Shown piece after piece: positions 26,610 through 37,833 of a DNA stretch of 64,000 nt. Each line of letters starts with the position of its first letter. The stretch's first letter is position 1. The DNA is from Hanstruepera neustonica (lineage in GTDB: Bacteria > Bacteroidota > Bacteroidia > Flavobacteriales > Flavobacteriaceae), in assembly GCF_002895005.1 (NCBI RefSeq), contig NZ_POWF01000007.1:169706-233705 (forward strand). The letters are read 5' to 3'. The position numbers and the translations under genes were made by a program. The notes under the pieces were generated by a model. That model worked only from the letters and a program-made list of their open reading frames with translations. It did no database searches and was not told the DNA's origin.

Positions 26610-26662
26610 CAAATATATACAAAATTTACAATTAATCGATAAAAATATACACTTTAACGATA
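26610..26662 (-). promoter_or_regulatory. Promoter and paired LytTR-like boxes upstream of the 25845-26600 gene
   Basis: On the minus strand, TATATTTG (26610-26617) is a full -7 consensus. Upstream lie two boxes, ATCGATTAA (CG at 26637-26638) and ATCGTTAAA (CG at 26658-26659), 21 bp apart with a 12-base spacer between 9-base boxes. This matches the known geometry of LytTR-family sites (two 9-bp direct repeats, 12-13 bp apart). The nearer box sits where a -33 element would be, as for an activator. Confidence 0.5.
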
Positions 26663-26685
26663 AAAAGTAACTATTTATATTTATT

Positions 26686-29548
<2,863 letters not shown>

Positions 29549-29559
29549 ATTTCAGATTA

Positions 29560-30051
29560 TTACAAATTCTTGATCATCCATACATTGCATGAGTAATGAC
29601 CCGTGTCTCCTAATGGCTGCTCTAAATTTTCAAATCCAGACTTACTATATAATTTTCTGGCGTCATCCATATAAGGCATGGTCTCCAAGTAACATTTTTC
29701 AAAACCAAACTCTTTAGCTTTTTTTAAACATGCGTCCATCATTAAAGAACCAAGACCTCTCCCTCTGGCTTCAGGTAAGAAATACATTTTTTGAAGCTCA
29801 CAAACATTGCCATCAAAGTTATCCAAGGGTGCAATTCCTGCACCGCCAATAATGCGACCTTCATAATCAATGACATAATAGGTGGATTTACTTCCACTAT
29901 AGGTTTCGGTCATGGTATCCAATGATTTGTCTGCGTAAGCAGTACCGACTTTTGGAACTCCAAATTCAATCAAAACATTTCGAATGACTTGAGCTACTTG
30001 CTCATCATCTCGTTTGGTTATTTCCCGTATAACAATATTATTATTGCTCAC
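29560..30051 (-). CDS. GNAT-family N-acetyltransferase
   Basis: This 163-residue single-domain GNAT has the acetyl-CoA-binding motif A at LPEARGRGLGSLMMDACLKKA (Arg/Gly-x-x-Gly) and motif B at YLETMPYMDDARKLYSKSGF. The start is GTG (30051). It may acetylate a small amine or a peptide; nothing narrows the substrate. It is divergent from ribD, which starts 24 bases away, also with GTG, so the two share a very short promoter region. Confidence 0.82.
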   Translation of the reverse strand: MSNNNIVIREITKRDDEQVAQVIRNVLIEFGVPKVGTAYADKSLDTMTETYSGSKSTYYVIDYEGRIIGGAGIAPLDNFDGNVCELQKMYFLPEARGRGLGSLMMDACLKKAKEFGFEKCYLETMPYMDDARKLYSKSGFENLEQPLGDTGHYSCNVWMIKNL

Positions 30052-30074
30052 TATATTGTGTTATTTTTACGCCT

Positions 30075-31079
30075 GTGAAGATACATGAAAAATACATAAA
30101 TCGTTGTATTGAAATTGCCAAAAACGGTTTGGGAACAACGGCTCCAAACCCCATGGTAGGTTGTGTGATTGTACACGAGAAAACGATTATTGGTGAAGGC
30201 TTCACCAGTCAATATGGTGGTCCTCATGCCGAAGTCAAGGCTATTGAATCAGTCACCAATAAAGAGCTCCTCAAACTAGCGACACTTTATGTCACTTTGG
30301 AGCCTTGTAGCCATTTTGGAAAAACACCGCCTTGTGCCGATTTAATAGTGGAATATAAAATCCCCAAAGTTGTCATTGGAACTATTGATATTCATAGCAA
30401 AGTTGCTGGCAAGGGCATTGAAAGACTTAAAAATGCGGGATGTGAAGTAATTGTTGGGGTATTGGAAGATGTATGTAAAGAACATCACAAGCGTTTTTTT
30501 ACGTTTCACAATAAAAAAAGACCGTATATTATTCTGAAATGGGCTCAAAGTGCCGATGGATTTATTTCTCCAAAGAGCAAACCCCAAAACAAGCCTGTTT
30601 GGATATCCAATAGCGCTTCTCAACAATTAGTGCATAAGTGGCGTACAGAAGAGCAAGCTATTTTGATTGGCACCAAAACAGCTATTGATGATAACCCTAG
30701 TTTAACGGCCAGAAAATGGCAAGGACGAAACCCGATTCGAATCGTTTTGGACCGAACCCGAAAATTACCTTCAGATTTGAACGTTTTTAATAAAGAAGCA
30801 ACCACCATTATTATTTCAGATCAAGAAATCGATTTTAAGAACAATGTTCCCGCAAACATCTGCTCTTATTTGTATAAACAAAACATTCAATCGGTCATCA
30901 TTGAAGGAGGCTCTAAAACACTGCAATCCTTTATTGATGCGAACCTTTGGGATGAAGCGCGTATTTTTACAGGACCCAAATTATTGAAAGCTGGTACTCC
31001 ATCACCACATTTCGATTACAAACCTACTACATCCAGTACTTTACTAAATGATACTTTAAAAATTTATATTAATGGTTAA
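30075..31079 (+). CDS. ribD: Riboflavin biosynthesis bifunctional deaminase/reductase
   Basis: RibD deaminates the pyrimidine intermediate and reduces its ribose in riboflavin synthesis. The 334-residue fusion has an N-terminal deaminase with the zinc site PHAEVKAI and LEPCSHFGKTPPCAD, and a C-terminal reductase (ILKWAQSADGFI, ILIGTKTAIDDNPSLTAR, SVIIEGGSKTLQSFI). The start is GTG at 30075; no ATG in frame precedes the conserved YINRCIEIAK helix. The stop overlaps the start of the HAD gene by 8 bases. Confidence 0.95.
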   Translation: MKIHEKYINRCIEIAKNGLGTTAPNPMVGCVIVHEKTIIGEGFTSQYGGPHAEVKAIESVTNKELLKLATLYVTLEPCSHFGKTPPCADLIVEYKIPKVVIGTIDIHSKVAGKGIERLKNAGCEVIVGVLEDVCKEHHKRFFTFHNKKRPYIILKWAQSADGFISPKSKPQNKPVWISNSASQQLVHKWRTEEQAILIGTKTAIDDNPSLTARKWQGRNPIRIVLDRTRKLPSDLNVFNKEATTIIISDQEIDFKNNVPANICSYLYKQNIQSVIIEGGSKTLQSFIDANLWDEARIFTGPKLLKAGTPSPHFDYKPTTSSTLLNDTLKIYING

Positions 31080-31683
31080 AGCCTTGATTTTTGATTTTGG
31101 GGACGTTTTTATAAACCTGGATAAAAAAGGCGCTATGGACAATGCCTTAAATCTCTTTAAGCTTAATCAATTTACGCCACCAATGATTCATACCAATGAA
31201 TTGTATGAGCAAGGCAAAATAACTTCAGAAGATTTTATGTTATTTTACTTAAAATCCTTTCCTTACTTGACAAGAGAACAGATTTTAGATGCTTGGAATT
31301 ATATATTGAAGGATTTTCCAAGGCACCGATTGCACTTTATTGACGATTTAGCCAAAAAACAAGATTATGAACTCATTTTGTTGAGTAACACCAATGAATT
31401 ACATATTAATTGGATCAAAGAAAATGTTCCATTCTATGGTACTTTTAAGAACAGCTTCCACCAATTTTATTTGTCTCATGAAATTGGATTAAGAAAACCT
31501 AACGAGGATATTTTTCAATTCGTGTTGGACAAAAATAATCTTAATCCAAAAGAATGCCTTTTTATTGATGACACTACTGAAAATACTATAACAGCTGAAA
31601 ATATGGGTTTTCACGTTTGGAACATTGATGAAACCTCTCAAGATATCACGGATTTATTTTCCATAAAACAGGAGTTGTTTTGA
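31072..31683 (+). CDS. HAD-superfamily hydrolase (subfamily IA)
   Basis: This 203-residue HAD phosphatase-type enzyme has nucleophile Asp8 in IFDFGDVFIN, a helical cap (residues 15-85), motif II LLSNTNELH, the motif III lysine in GLRKPNEDIF and motif IV FIDDTTENT. It belongs to the group with a Gly in place of the second motif I Asp, as in epoxide-hydrolase-like and haloacid-type HADs. The substrate is unknown. Given that RibD's neighbour step, dephosphorylation of the reduced pyrimidine, needs a HAD enzyme and the genes overlap, a role in riboflavin synthesis is possible but unproven. Confidence 0.82.
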   Translation: MVKALIFDFGDVFINLDKKGAMDNALNLFKLNQFTPPMIHTNELYEQGKITSEDFMLFYLKSFPYLTREQILDAWNYILKDFPRHRLHFIDDLAKKQDYELILLSNTNELHINWIKENVPFYGTFKNSFHQFYLSHEIGLRKPNEDIFQFVLDKNNLNPKECLFIDDTTENTITAENMGFHVWNIDETSQDITDLFSIKQELF

Positions 31684-32546
31684 TTTATCTGTTATTTAGC
31701 ATCTTATCCTCAACAGCCATTTTCGTGTTGTTTAAATTGTTTGATCGTTATCGAATAAATACGCTTCAGGCTATTGTCACAAATTATATAACGGCCTTCA
31801 TTCTCGGTTTGAGTTTAAGCACCAAGAAGTTTAATCTTTCTGAAATTTGGAATGCGAAATGGTTTTTGGGTGCCATTCTTTTGGGATTCTTATTTATAAG
31901 CATATTCAACATTATGGCCATTGTTTCGCAACGAAACGGTGTATCAGTGGCCTCGGTTGCCACAAAAATGAGCGTTGTTATACCAGTCATTTTTGGAATT
32001 TATCTTTATGGAGAAAGCACTGGACTTCAAAAACTTTTAGGTATCGTTTTAGCTTTAGTTGCCGTAGTTCTGGTCTCGCTTAAACCAAAATCCCACATTC
32101 GAATCAAAAACAATCTATTATTTCCATTTTTAGTGTTTTTGGGTTCTGGAATCATAGATACATCGATTAAATATTTAGAAACTTTTTATGTTGAAGATAA
32201 TGGCATACCACTTTTTTCAGCCACAATTTTTGGTTGTGCAGCTATTATTGGTGTTTCCTTATTATTATTATTTAAAAAACTTAATGGCTCTTTTAAATTG
32301 AACAAATTAAGCCTTTTAAGTGGCTCCATTTTAGGTGTTGTGAACTATGCGTCCATTTATTATTTACTAAAAGCTTTGGACCATGAATCACTAGAGAGTT
32401 CAACAATTTTTACTGTAAATAACGTAGCCATCGTCATGCTTTCAGGGATTGTTGGTCTATTATTATTCAAAGAAAGATTATCCTTGAAAAACTGGTTAGG
32501 AATTGGTATGGCCATACTTTCAATTCTATTGGTTACATTAGCGTAA
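31680..32546 (+). CDS. DMT/EamA-family transporter
   Basis: This 288-residue protein has about ten hydrophobic helices in two five-helix EamA repeats: the first ends near GIVLALVAVVLVSLKPK, the second near WLGIGMAILSILLVTLA. It starts with TTG at 31680, overlapping the HAD stop by 4 bases; no ATG lies close by. An inner-membrane exporter or importer of a metabolite is expected; the substrate is unknown. Continued overlap from ribD suggests one transcription unit through to the next gene. Confidence 0.82.
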   Translation: MIYLLFSILSSTAIFVLFKLFDRYRINTLQAIVTNYITAFILGLSLSTKKFNLSEIWNAKWFLGAILLGFLFISIFNIMAIVSQRNGVSVASVATKMSVVIPVIFGIYLYGESTGLQKLLGIVLALVAVVLVSLKPKSHIRIKNNLLFPFLVFLGSGIIDTSIKYLETFYVEDNGIPLFSATIFGCAAIIGVSLLLLFKKLNGSFKLNKLSLLSGSILGVVNYASIYYLLKALDHESLESSTIFTVNNVAIVMLSGIVGLLLFKERLSLKNWLGIGMAILSILLVTLA

Positions 32547-32547
32547 T

Positions 32548-33168
32548 TTGAAAGTTAAAGACACATACAAAACCATTAAATCGCCTTCAGAAGAGGTATT
32601 ATTCAAAGACAAAAACAGTAAATTTTTCGGATATGCATTTCCTGTTACGTCTGAAGCAGCCATCAAGCAACATTTGGAAACATTAAAAGCACAGCATCAT
32701 TCTGCAAGACATTGGTGCTATGCCTATCAGTTAGGAAAAATAGAGAAATCCATTCAATTCAGAGCTAATGATGATGGCGAACCAAACAACAGTGCTGGCA
32801 TGCCCATTTATGGGCAAATACAATCATTTGATGTAACCGATATTTTAATTGTTGTAGTACGTTATTTTGGCGGTGTTAAATTGGGTGTCAGTGGCCTAAT
32901 AAATGCTTATAAATCTGCTGCGCAATTAGCTTTGGAAAATTCAGAAATCATTACAAAGACCATCAATGTTCCATATCTCATCACTTTTGAATATAAGGAC
33001 ATGAATAAGGTCATGCGATTGATTAAAGAGAAAAATCTCAAGATTGTAGATCAAAAACTGGAACTGACTTGCGAGATAACCATTTCAGTAAGACTTAAAC
33101 AAGCTGAAAAGACATACAATTCCTTTAACAGCATATATGGTGTCGAAATTCGAGAGTTAACTCTGTAA
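32548..33168 (+). CDS. YigZ/IMPACT-family protein
   Basis: This 206-residue cytosolic protein has an N-terminal UPF0029 (Impact) domain with ARHWCYAYQLG and NDDGEPNNSAGMPI, followed by VVRYFGGVKLGVSGLI, all hallmark motifs. A C-terminal DUF1949-like ferredoxin fold follows. The start is TTG, one base after the preceding stop. The family may bind ribosomes or RNA; its bacterial role is unclear. The last 12 bases overlap the convergent thioesterase gene. Confidence 0.9.
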   Translation: MKVKDTYKTIKSPSEEVLFKDKNSKFFGYAFPVTSEAAIKQHLETLKAQHHSARHWCYAYQLGKIEKSIQFRANDDGEPNNSAGMPIYGQIQSFDVTDILIVVVRYFGGVKLGVSGLINAYKSAAQLALENSEIITKTINVPYLITFEYKDMNKVMRLIKEKNLKIVDQKLELTCEITISVRLKQAEKTYNSFNSIYGVEIRELTL

Positions 33169-33555
33169 TTTTTCTAAAATATAATCAGGGCATTTGATGG
33201 GTCGTTTCGTTTTCATGTCAATAAAAGCCAAAACCGTATTAGCAGAAACTAACAAATCGCCATTTTCATTATAAATTTCATAATCAAATTCTATCTTAAC
33301 AGAAGGTAATTTTGGCAGTGTCGTTTTTACTTTAATTACCTCATCATAAAGGGCTGACTTTTTGAATTTTAAATTCATGGAAATTACTGGTAACATGACT
33401 CCATCATCTTCCATTTCTTTATACGAAATTCCTTTTTTTCGGAGCCACTCTGTTCGACCCATTTCAAGATACAAGGCATAATTTCCATGATGTACGACTC
33501 CCATCTGATCCGTTTCACCATATCTCACTCTTATTGGGATTTCATCGAAAAACAT
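33157..33555 (-). CDS. Acyl-CoA thioesterase of the hotdog (4HBT/YbgC) family
   Basis: This 132-residue single hotdog domain shows RYGETDQMGVVHHGNYALYLE, in which Asp and the following helix form the YbgC-type active site, and LFKSALYDE-like strands (NLKFKKSALYDEVIKV). Enzymes of this type cleave short or medium acyl-CoA or act next to the Tol-Pal system; no Tol-Pal genes are seen here. The gene runs toward yigZ and overlaps its end by 12 bases. Confidence 0.87.
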   Translation of the reverse strand: MFFDEIPIRVRYGETDQMGVVHHGNYALYLEMGRTEWLRKKGISYKEMEDDGVMLPVISMNLKFKKSALYDEVIKVKTTLPKLPSVKIEFDYEIYNENGDLLVSANTVLAFIDMKTKRPIKCPDYILEKLQS

Positions 33556-33608
33556 CTGTCTTTTTAAATATTTTTTTGTAGTTTAGGCATGGCTTCAAAC
33601 ATGAGAAA

Positions 33609-33655
33609 AAAATTCTAAAAATTCAATAGCCTATCATTTTTTTTTTTAGAATTTT
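33609..33655. repeat. Perfect 13-bp inverted repeat upstream of dnaA
   Basis: AAAATTCTAAAAA at 33609-33621 is repeated in inverted form at 33643-33655, separated by 21 bases. It lies between the divergent thioesterase gene and dnaA, where no upstream transcript needs a terminator. It could form a cruciform, or be an operator or a hairpin in a long dnaA leader. The near-consensus -7 element CATATTTG follows about 5 bases downstream. No DnaA boxes (TTATCCACA type) are visible between 33556 and 33738. Confidence 0.5.
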
Positions 33656-33738
33656 GTTCACATATTTGTCGTGCTAAAAATCAACGAGGGAAATCCGCTT
33701 CTCTTAAACTAACTAACTAGTAAATTTCAACTTGAAGA

Positions 33739-35166
33739 ATGAGTAAAACTGCGCAATCGGTATGGGAAAATTGTCTTGAATTCATAAAGGATAATATTCA
33801 ACCGCAAGCATACAAAACATGGTTTGAACCTATAGTAGCAGTTAAGTTTGCCGATAATGCCTTAAGTATCCAAGTGCCCAGTAAGTTTTTTTACGAATGG
33901 CTTGAGGAACATTACGTTAAAATATTAAAAGTTGCCCTAACCAAGCAATTAGGTGAAAATGCCAAACTGGTATATATTATCAAAATGGAAAACACCTATG
34001 GCAACAAACAACCATTCACTGAAAAAATTCCAAGTTCTAATCGAACAGCTGTTAAAGCACAAGATGTTGATATTCCTTTAAATAATAAAAGTCCAGAATT
34101 ACGAAATCCGTTTATCATTCCTGGAATCCGTAATGTTAAAATAGAATCTCAACTCAATCCTAATTATAATTTCGAGAATTTTTTAGAAGGTGACTCCAAC
34201 CGATTGGCAAGAAGTGCTGGTTTAGCCGTTGCTGCAAAACCCGGAGGAACTTCTTTTAATCCGTTATTGATATTTGGTGGTGTTGGTTTAGGAAAGACAC
34301 ATTTAGCGCATGCTATTGGTGTTGATATTAAAGATAAATATCCGGAAAAGACGGTATTATACATTTCAGCTGAAAAGTTTACCCAACAATATATAGATTC
34401 AGTAAAAAAGAATAATAGAAATGACTTTATTCATTTTTACCAAATCATTGACATCTTAATTATTGATGACGTCCAATTTTTGTCGGGAAAATCTGGAACA
34501 CAAGATGTTTTCTTCCATATATTCAATCACTTACATCAAAATGGTAAGCAAGTTATTTTAACTAGTGATAAAGCTCCTGTTGATATGCAGGATATTGAAC
34601 AACGATTATTATCCAGATTCAAATGGGGTCTTTCTGCCGAATTGCAAAGCCCAGATTTTGAAACCCGTGTTTCCATTTTAAAGAATAAACTGTATCGTGA
34701 TGGTGTGGAAATGCCAGAAGAAATTATTGAATATGTTGCCAAACACATAAAATCCAACATCAGAGAATTGGAAGGCGCTATCATATCTTTAATTGCACAG
34801 TCATCATTTAATAAAAAGGAAATCACGACTGAATTAGCGAAACAAGTTGTTGAAAAGTTTGTAAAGAATACCAAACGTGAAGTTTCTATTGACTACATTC
34901 AGAAAATTGTTTCTGATTATTTCCAAATGGATATTGACACTTTGCAATCTAAAACCAGAAAACGCCATATTGTGCAAGCTAGACAATTAGCCATGTTCTT
35001 TGCTAAAAAGTTTACCAAAGCATCCCTTGCCAGTATTGGTTCACAAATTGGAAAACGTGATCATGCTACTGTTTTACATGCTTGCAAAACAGTTGACAAT
35101 TTATCATCTACTGATAAGCAATTTAGAAAATACGTTGAAGATTTAACTAAAAAACTGTCGGTATAA
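33739..35166 (+). CDS. dnaA: Chromosomal replication initiator protein DnaA
   Basis: This 475-residue initiator has domain I (residues 1-85; VWENCLEFIKDNIQPQAYKTWF), a short linker (86-125) and a AAA+ domain III with Walker A GGVGLGKTH (about 180-188) and Walker B ILIIDDVQFL, plus the Arg finger region RLLSRFKWG. Domain IV binds DnaA boxes through KRDHATVLHACKTV. All parts are complete. The origin is not evident here: no cluster of DnaA boxes was found near the gene. It lies 11 bases before the phosphatase gene. Confidence 0.98.
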   Translation: MSKTAQSVWENCLEFIKDNIQPQAYKTWFEPIVAVKFADNALSIQVPSKFFYEWLEEHYVKILKVALTKQLGENAKLVYIIKMENTYGNKQPFTEKIPSSNRTAVKAQDVDIPLNNKSPELRNPFIIPGIRNVKIESQLNPNYNFENFLEGDSNRLARSAGLAVAAKPGGTSFNPLLIFGGVGLGKTHLAHAIGVDIKDKYPEKTVLYISAEKFTQQYIDSVKKNNRNDFIHFYQIIDILIIDDVQFLSGKSGTQDVFFHIFNHLHQNGKQVILTSDKAPVDMQDIEQRLLSRFKWGLSAELQSPDFETRVSILKNKLYRDGVEMPEEIIEYVAKHIKSNIRELEGAIISLIAQSSFNKKEITTELAKQVVEKFVKNTKREVSIDYIQKIVSDYFQMDIDTLQSKTRKRHIVQARQLAMFFAKKFTKASLASIGSQIGKRDHATVLHACKTVDNLSSTDKQFRKYVEDLTKKLSV

Positions 35167-35177
35167 ATTACTCCATT

Positions 35178-35645
35178 ATGACAAAAGTACTCATGGTTTG
35201 CTTGGGCAATATTTGCCGCTCACCATTGGCTGAAGGCATCCTAAAGTCTAAACTCCCAGATTCAGGCTACCTAGTAGATTCAGCAGGTACAGGTAATTAC
35301 CATATTGGCGATTTACCAGACCAACGGTCTATTGATGTGGCCAAAAAATATGGTCTTGATATTACCAACCAACGAGGCAGACAATTTAGCGTCAGAGATT
35401 TTGACGAATTCGATATGATTTATGTCATGGATAATTCAAATTTCGAAAATGTGATAAAACTAGCTCGAAATGCACAAGATATTTCAAAAGTAAATTACAT
35501 TTTAAATGAAATTTATCCAAATCAAAACCATAGCGTTCCAGACCCTTATACAGGAGGTCCTCAAGGTTTTGAAGCTACATTTAAAATGTTGGATGAGGCC
35601 TGTGAGGAAATTGCAGCCAAACTTATCAAGCAGCAACAAAATTAA
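35178..35645 (+). CDS. Low-molecular-weight protein-tyrosine phosphatase
   Basis: This 155-residue cytosolic enzyme has the P-loop CLGNICRS (catalytic Cys8, Arg14) at the N-terminus and the general acid in VPDPYTGG near residue 120. Length and spacing are normal for the family. In other bacteria such enzymes act on tyrosine kinases of polysaccharide export or on small phosphate esters; the target here is unknown. It starts 11 bases after dnaA and may be co-transcribed with it. Confidence 0.92.
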   Translation: MTKVLMVCLGNICRSPLAEGILKSKLPDSGYLVDSAGTGNYHIGDLPDQRSIDVAKKYGLDITNQRGRQFSVRDFDEFDMIYVMDNSNFENVIKLARNAQDISKVNYILNEIYPNQNHSVPDPYTGGPQGFEATFKMLDEACEEIAAKLIKQQQN

Positions 35646-35698
35646 TTATTACTAATTCGTTTCTTTTTTTGTAATTTGGTAGCAAAACGCCAAAAAAC

Positions 35699-37111
35699 AT
35701 GAAAACAAGAAACACTACCCTACTTTTTATAGCAACTTTATTAAGTTTCGCTGTTTTTTCTCAAGAGATTGATATTGATTTATTTGCATCTGGCTTCAAT
35801 AGCCCTGTGAGTATAAAACATGCTGGTGACAGTAGATTATTTGTTGTCGAGCAAGGTGGCGTTATTAAAATAGTCAATTCTGATGGATCTGTTAATGCTA
35901 CACCGTTTCTGGATATCGATTCTAGAGTGATTGACACTGGAAATGAACGCGGCCTTTTAGGTTTAGCTTTCCATCCACAATATATGTCCAATGGCTTTTT
36001 CTTTGTAAACTATATAAACAATAGCGGTAATACGGTTGTGTCACGGTTTATTGCTAATCCTCCTGATGGCAATATAGCCGACCCCAATACCGAAGATATT
36101 ATATTGACCATTACCCAACCCTTTTCCAATCATAATGGTGGCGACATAGCATTTGGAAGCGATGGCTACTTATATATTGCCACTGGTGATGGTGGATCGG
36201 GTGGTGACCCCAACAACAATGCACAAAATTTAAATTCTATGTTGGGAAAAATGCTTCGCATTAACATAAATAGTGCTGAAGGCGGAAATAACTATGCTAT
36301 TCCTGCGGACAATCCATTTGTTGGCAATGGGGCTGCGCTTGATGAAATTTGGTTTTATGGTTTAAGAAATCCTTGGCGATTCTCATTCGATAGTCAAACA
36401 AATGACATGTGGATTGGCGATGTGGGTCAAGGAAACATTGAAGAAATTGATTTTGTAGAATCCACCTCTACTGGAGGTGAAAATTTTGGTTGGCGTTGTT
36501 ATGAAGGAAATGCTACTTACAATACTTCTGGATGCCCTGATGCAAACACCTTAACTTTCCCTGTGGCTCAATATACGCATTCTGGAAGTGGTCCATTTAA
36601 ATGCTCCATTACCGGTGGTTACCGATACAGAGGCACACTTTATCCAAATTTTTCTGGACTTTACTTTTTTGCCGATTATTGTAGTAACGAAATAGGCACA
36701 TTGACTCCTAATGGAAGTGGATGGGACATGGCATTTTCTAATCAATTTACAGGAAATGGATGGACAACTTTTGGAGAGGCCATTGATGGCGAATTATATA
36801 TTGCCGGTAGAAATTCAGGAAATGTATACCATATTGTCGATAACAGCTTAAGTATTGATGAATATTCAAAATCCGAGTTTAGTTTATATCCTAATCCAGC
36901 TAAAGGATTTATCACTATTGAGTCTAATGATAATAAAGCCATCAATACTGTTAATATATACTCACTGCATGGTAAAATAGTCAAATCCATTAATTTTAAT
37001 GGTCTAAATCAAGCAGAAATCAATACAACAGATCTAGCTAAAGGCGTGTATCTTACAGAAATAATCTCGGACAAATCATCGAAAGAAATTAAAAAATTAG
37101 TTATCAATTAA
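35699..37111 (+). CDS. PQQ-dependent sugar dehydrogenase-like secreted protein with type IX sorting domain
   Basis: This 470-residue protein has a signal peptide (residues 1-21, ending FSQ). A six-bladed propeller of the soluble glucose dehydrogenase (GSDH) type follows (residues 23-375), with NERGLLGLAFHPQY, SNHNGGDIAFG, IATGDGGSGGDPNNNAQN, GLRNPWRFSFD and GDVGQGNIEEIDFV. The last 75 residues are a T9SS sorting domain (SLYPNPAKGFITIES ... GVYLTEI). It should be exported through the type IX system; whether it binds PQQ cannot be told from sequence alone. It ends by sharing one base with the next start (TAATG). Confidence 0.9.
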   Translation: MKTRNTTLLFIATLLSFAVFSQEIDIDLFASGFNSPVSIKHAGDSRLFVVEQGGVIKIVNSDGSVNATPFLDIDSRVIDTGNERGLLGLAFHPQYMSNGFFFVNYINNSGNTVVSRFIANPPDGNIADPNTEDIILTITQPFSNHNGGDIAFGSDGYLYIATGDGGSGGDPNNNAQNLNSMLGKMLRININSAEGGNNYAIPADNPFVGNGAALDEIWFYGLRNPWRFSFDSQTNDMWIGDVGQGNIEEIDFVESTSTGGENFGWRCYEGNATYNTSGCPDANTLTFPVAQYTHSGSGPFKCSITGGYRYRGTLYPNFSGLYFFADYCSNEIGTLTPNGSGWDMAFSNQFTGNGWTTFGEAIDGELYIAGRNSGNVYHIVDNSLSIDEYSKSEFSLYPNPAKGFITIESNDNKAINTVNIYSLHGKIVKSINFNGLNQAEINTTDLAKGVYLTEIISDKSSKEIKKLVIN

Positions 37112-37827
37112 TGACAAACAAACTTGGGAAACTGTATTTAATCCCTACAACATTAGGTGACAACTATCCATTGGAAGTATTACCGATTACTGTCAAAAAT
37201 ACAATTGAAAAATTAGATACTTTTATTGTTGAAAATGAAAAATCGGCCAGACGATTCATCAAAAAAATAACCCCTTCAAAGAAACAGTCCGAACTCAAAC
37301 TATATGTACTTAATAAACATACTGATCCATCAGAACTACCTACTTTTATTGAAAGCTGTCTTAAAGGTCTTGACATAGGATTGCTATCTGAAGCAGGCTG
37401 TCCAGCTATTGCTGACCCTGGAGCCGACATTGTTGGTTTGGCCCACAAAGAAAATATTCAAGTTATTCCTCTAGTAGGTCCGTCTTCTATTATTATGGCA
37501 TTAATGGCATCTGGCATGAATGGCCAGAGTTTTGCTTTTAATGGCTATTTGCCCATAGATAAGAATGCCCGAAAATCAGAACTACTGCGATTGGAAAAAT
37601 TATCCCAACAACAAAATCAATCCCAATTATTTATCGAGACTCCTTATAGAAATAATGCCATGTTGGAGGATATATGCAAAACCCTAAATGATAATACATT
37701 AGTATGCGTTGCTTGCGATATTACATTACCAACAGAATATATAAAAACGAAAACAGTAAGAAATTGGAAAAAAAATAGTGCTGACCTTCATAAAAGACCA
37801 GCACTGTTTATTATTCATAAAAACTAA
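37111..37827 (+). CDS. SAM-dependent methyltransferase of the tetrapyrrole methylase (RsmI-like) family
   Basis: This 238-residue cytosolic protein has YLIPTTLGD at the N-terminus, GLLSEAGCPAIADPGADIV in the SAM-binding part, and VIPLVGPSSIIMALMASGMNGQSFAFNGYLP, followed by FIETPYRNNAMLEDI. These are the motifs of RsmI (16S rRNA C1402 2'-O-methyltransferase), but the N-terminus and C-terminus differ from canonical RsmI. Many Flavobacteriia have both a canonical RsmI and this shorter relative, so the target is uncertain. Confidence 0.8.
   Translation: MTNKLGKLYLIPTTLGDNYPLEVLPITVKNTIEKLDTFIVENEKSARRFIKKITPSKKQSELKLYVLNKHTDPSELPTFIESCLKGLDIGLLSEAGCPAIADPGADIVGLAHKENIQVIPLVGPSSIIMALMASGMNGQSFAFNGYLPIDKNARKSELLRLEKLSQQQNQSQLFIETPYRNNAMLEDICKTLNDNTLVCVACDITLPTEYIKTKTVRNWKKNSADLHKRPALFIIHKN
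37777..37811. terminator. Possible terminator hairpin inside the end of the RsmI-like gene
   Basis: A 7-bp stem (AGTGCTG / CAGCACT) with a 15-base loop is followed by GTTTATTATT. It lies within the last codons of the methyltransferase gene, next to the convergent 37834-38499 gene, where no other terminator is visible. The long loop and weak T-tract keep confidence low. Confidence 0.3.
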
Positions 37828-37833
37828 TTGAAA

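Noticed and set aside
33556..33738. Replication origin next to dnaA
   Set aside because: No cluster of TTATCCACA-like DnaA boxes is visible; the inverted repeat alone is not enough.
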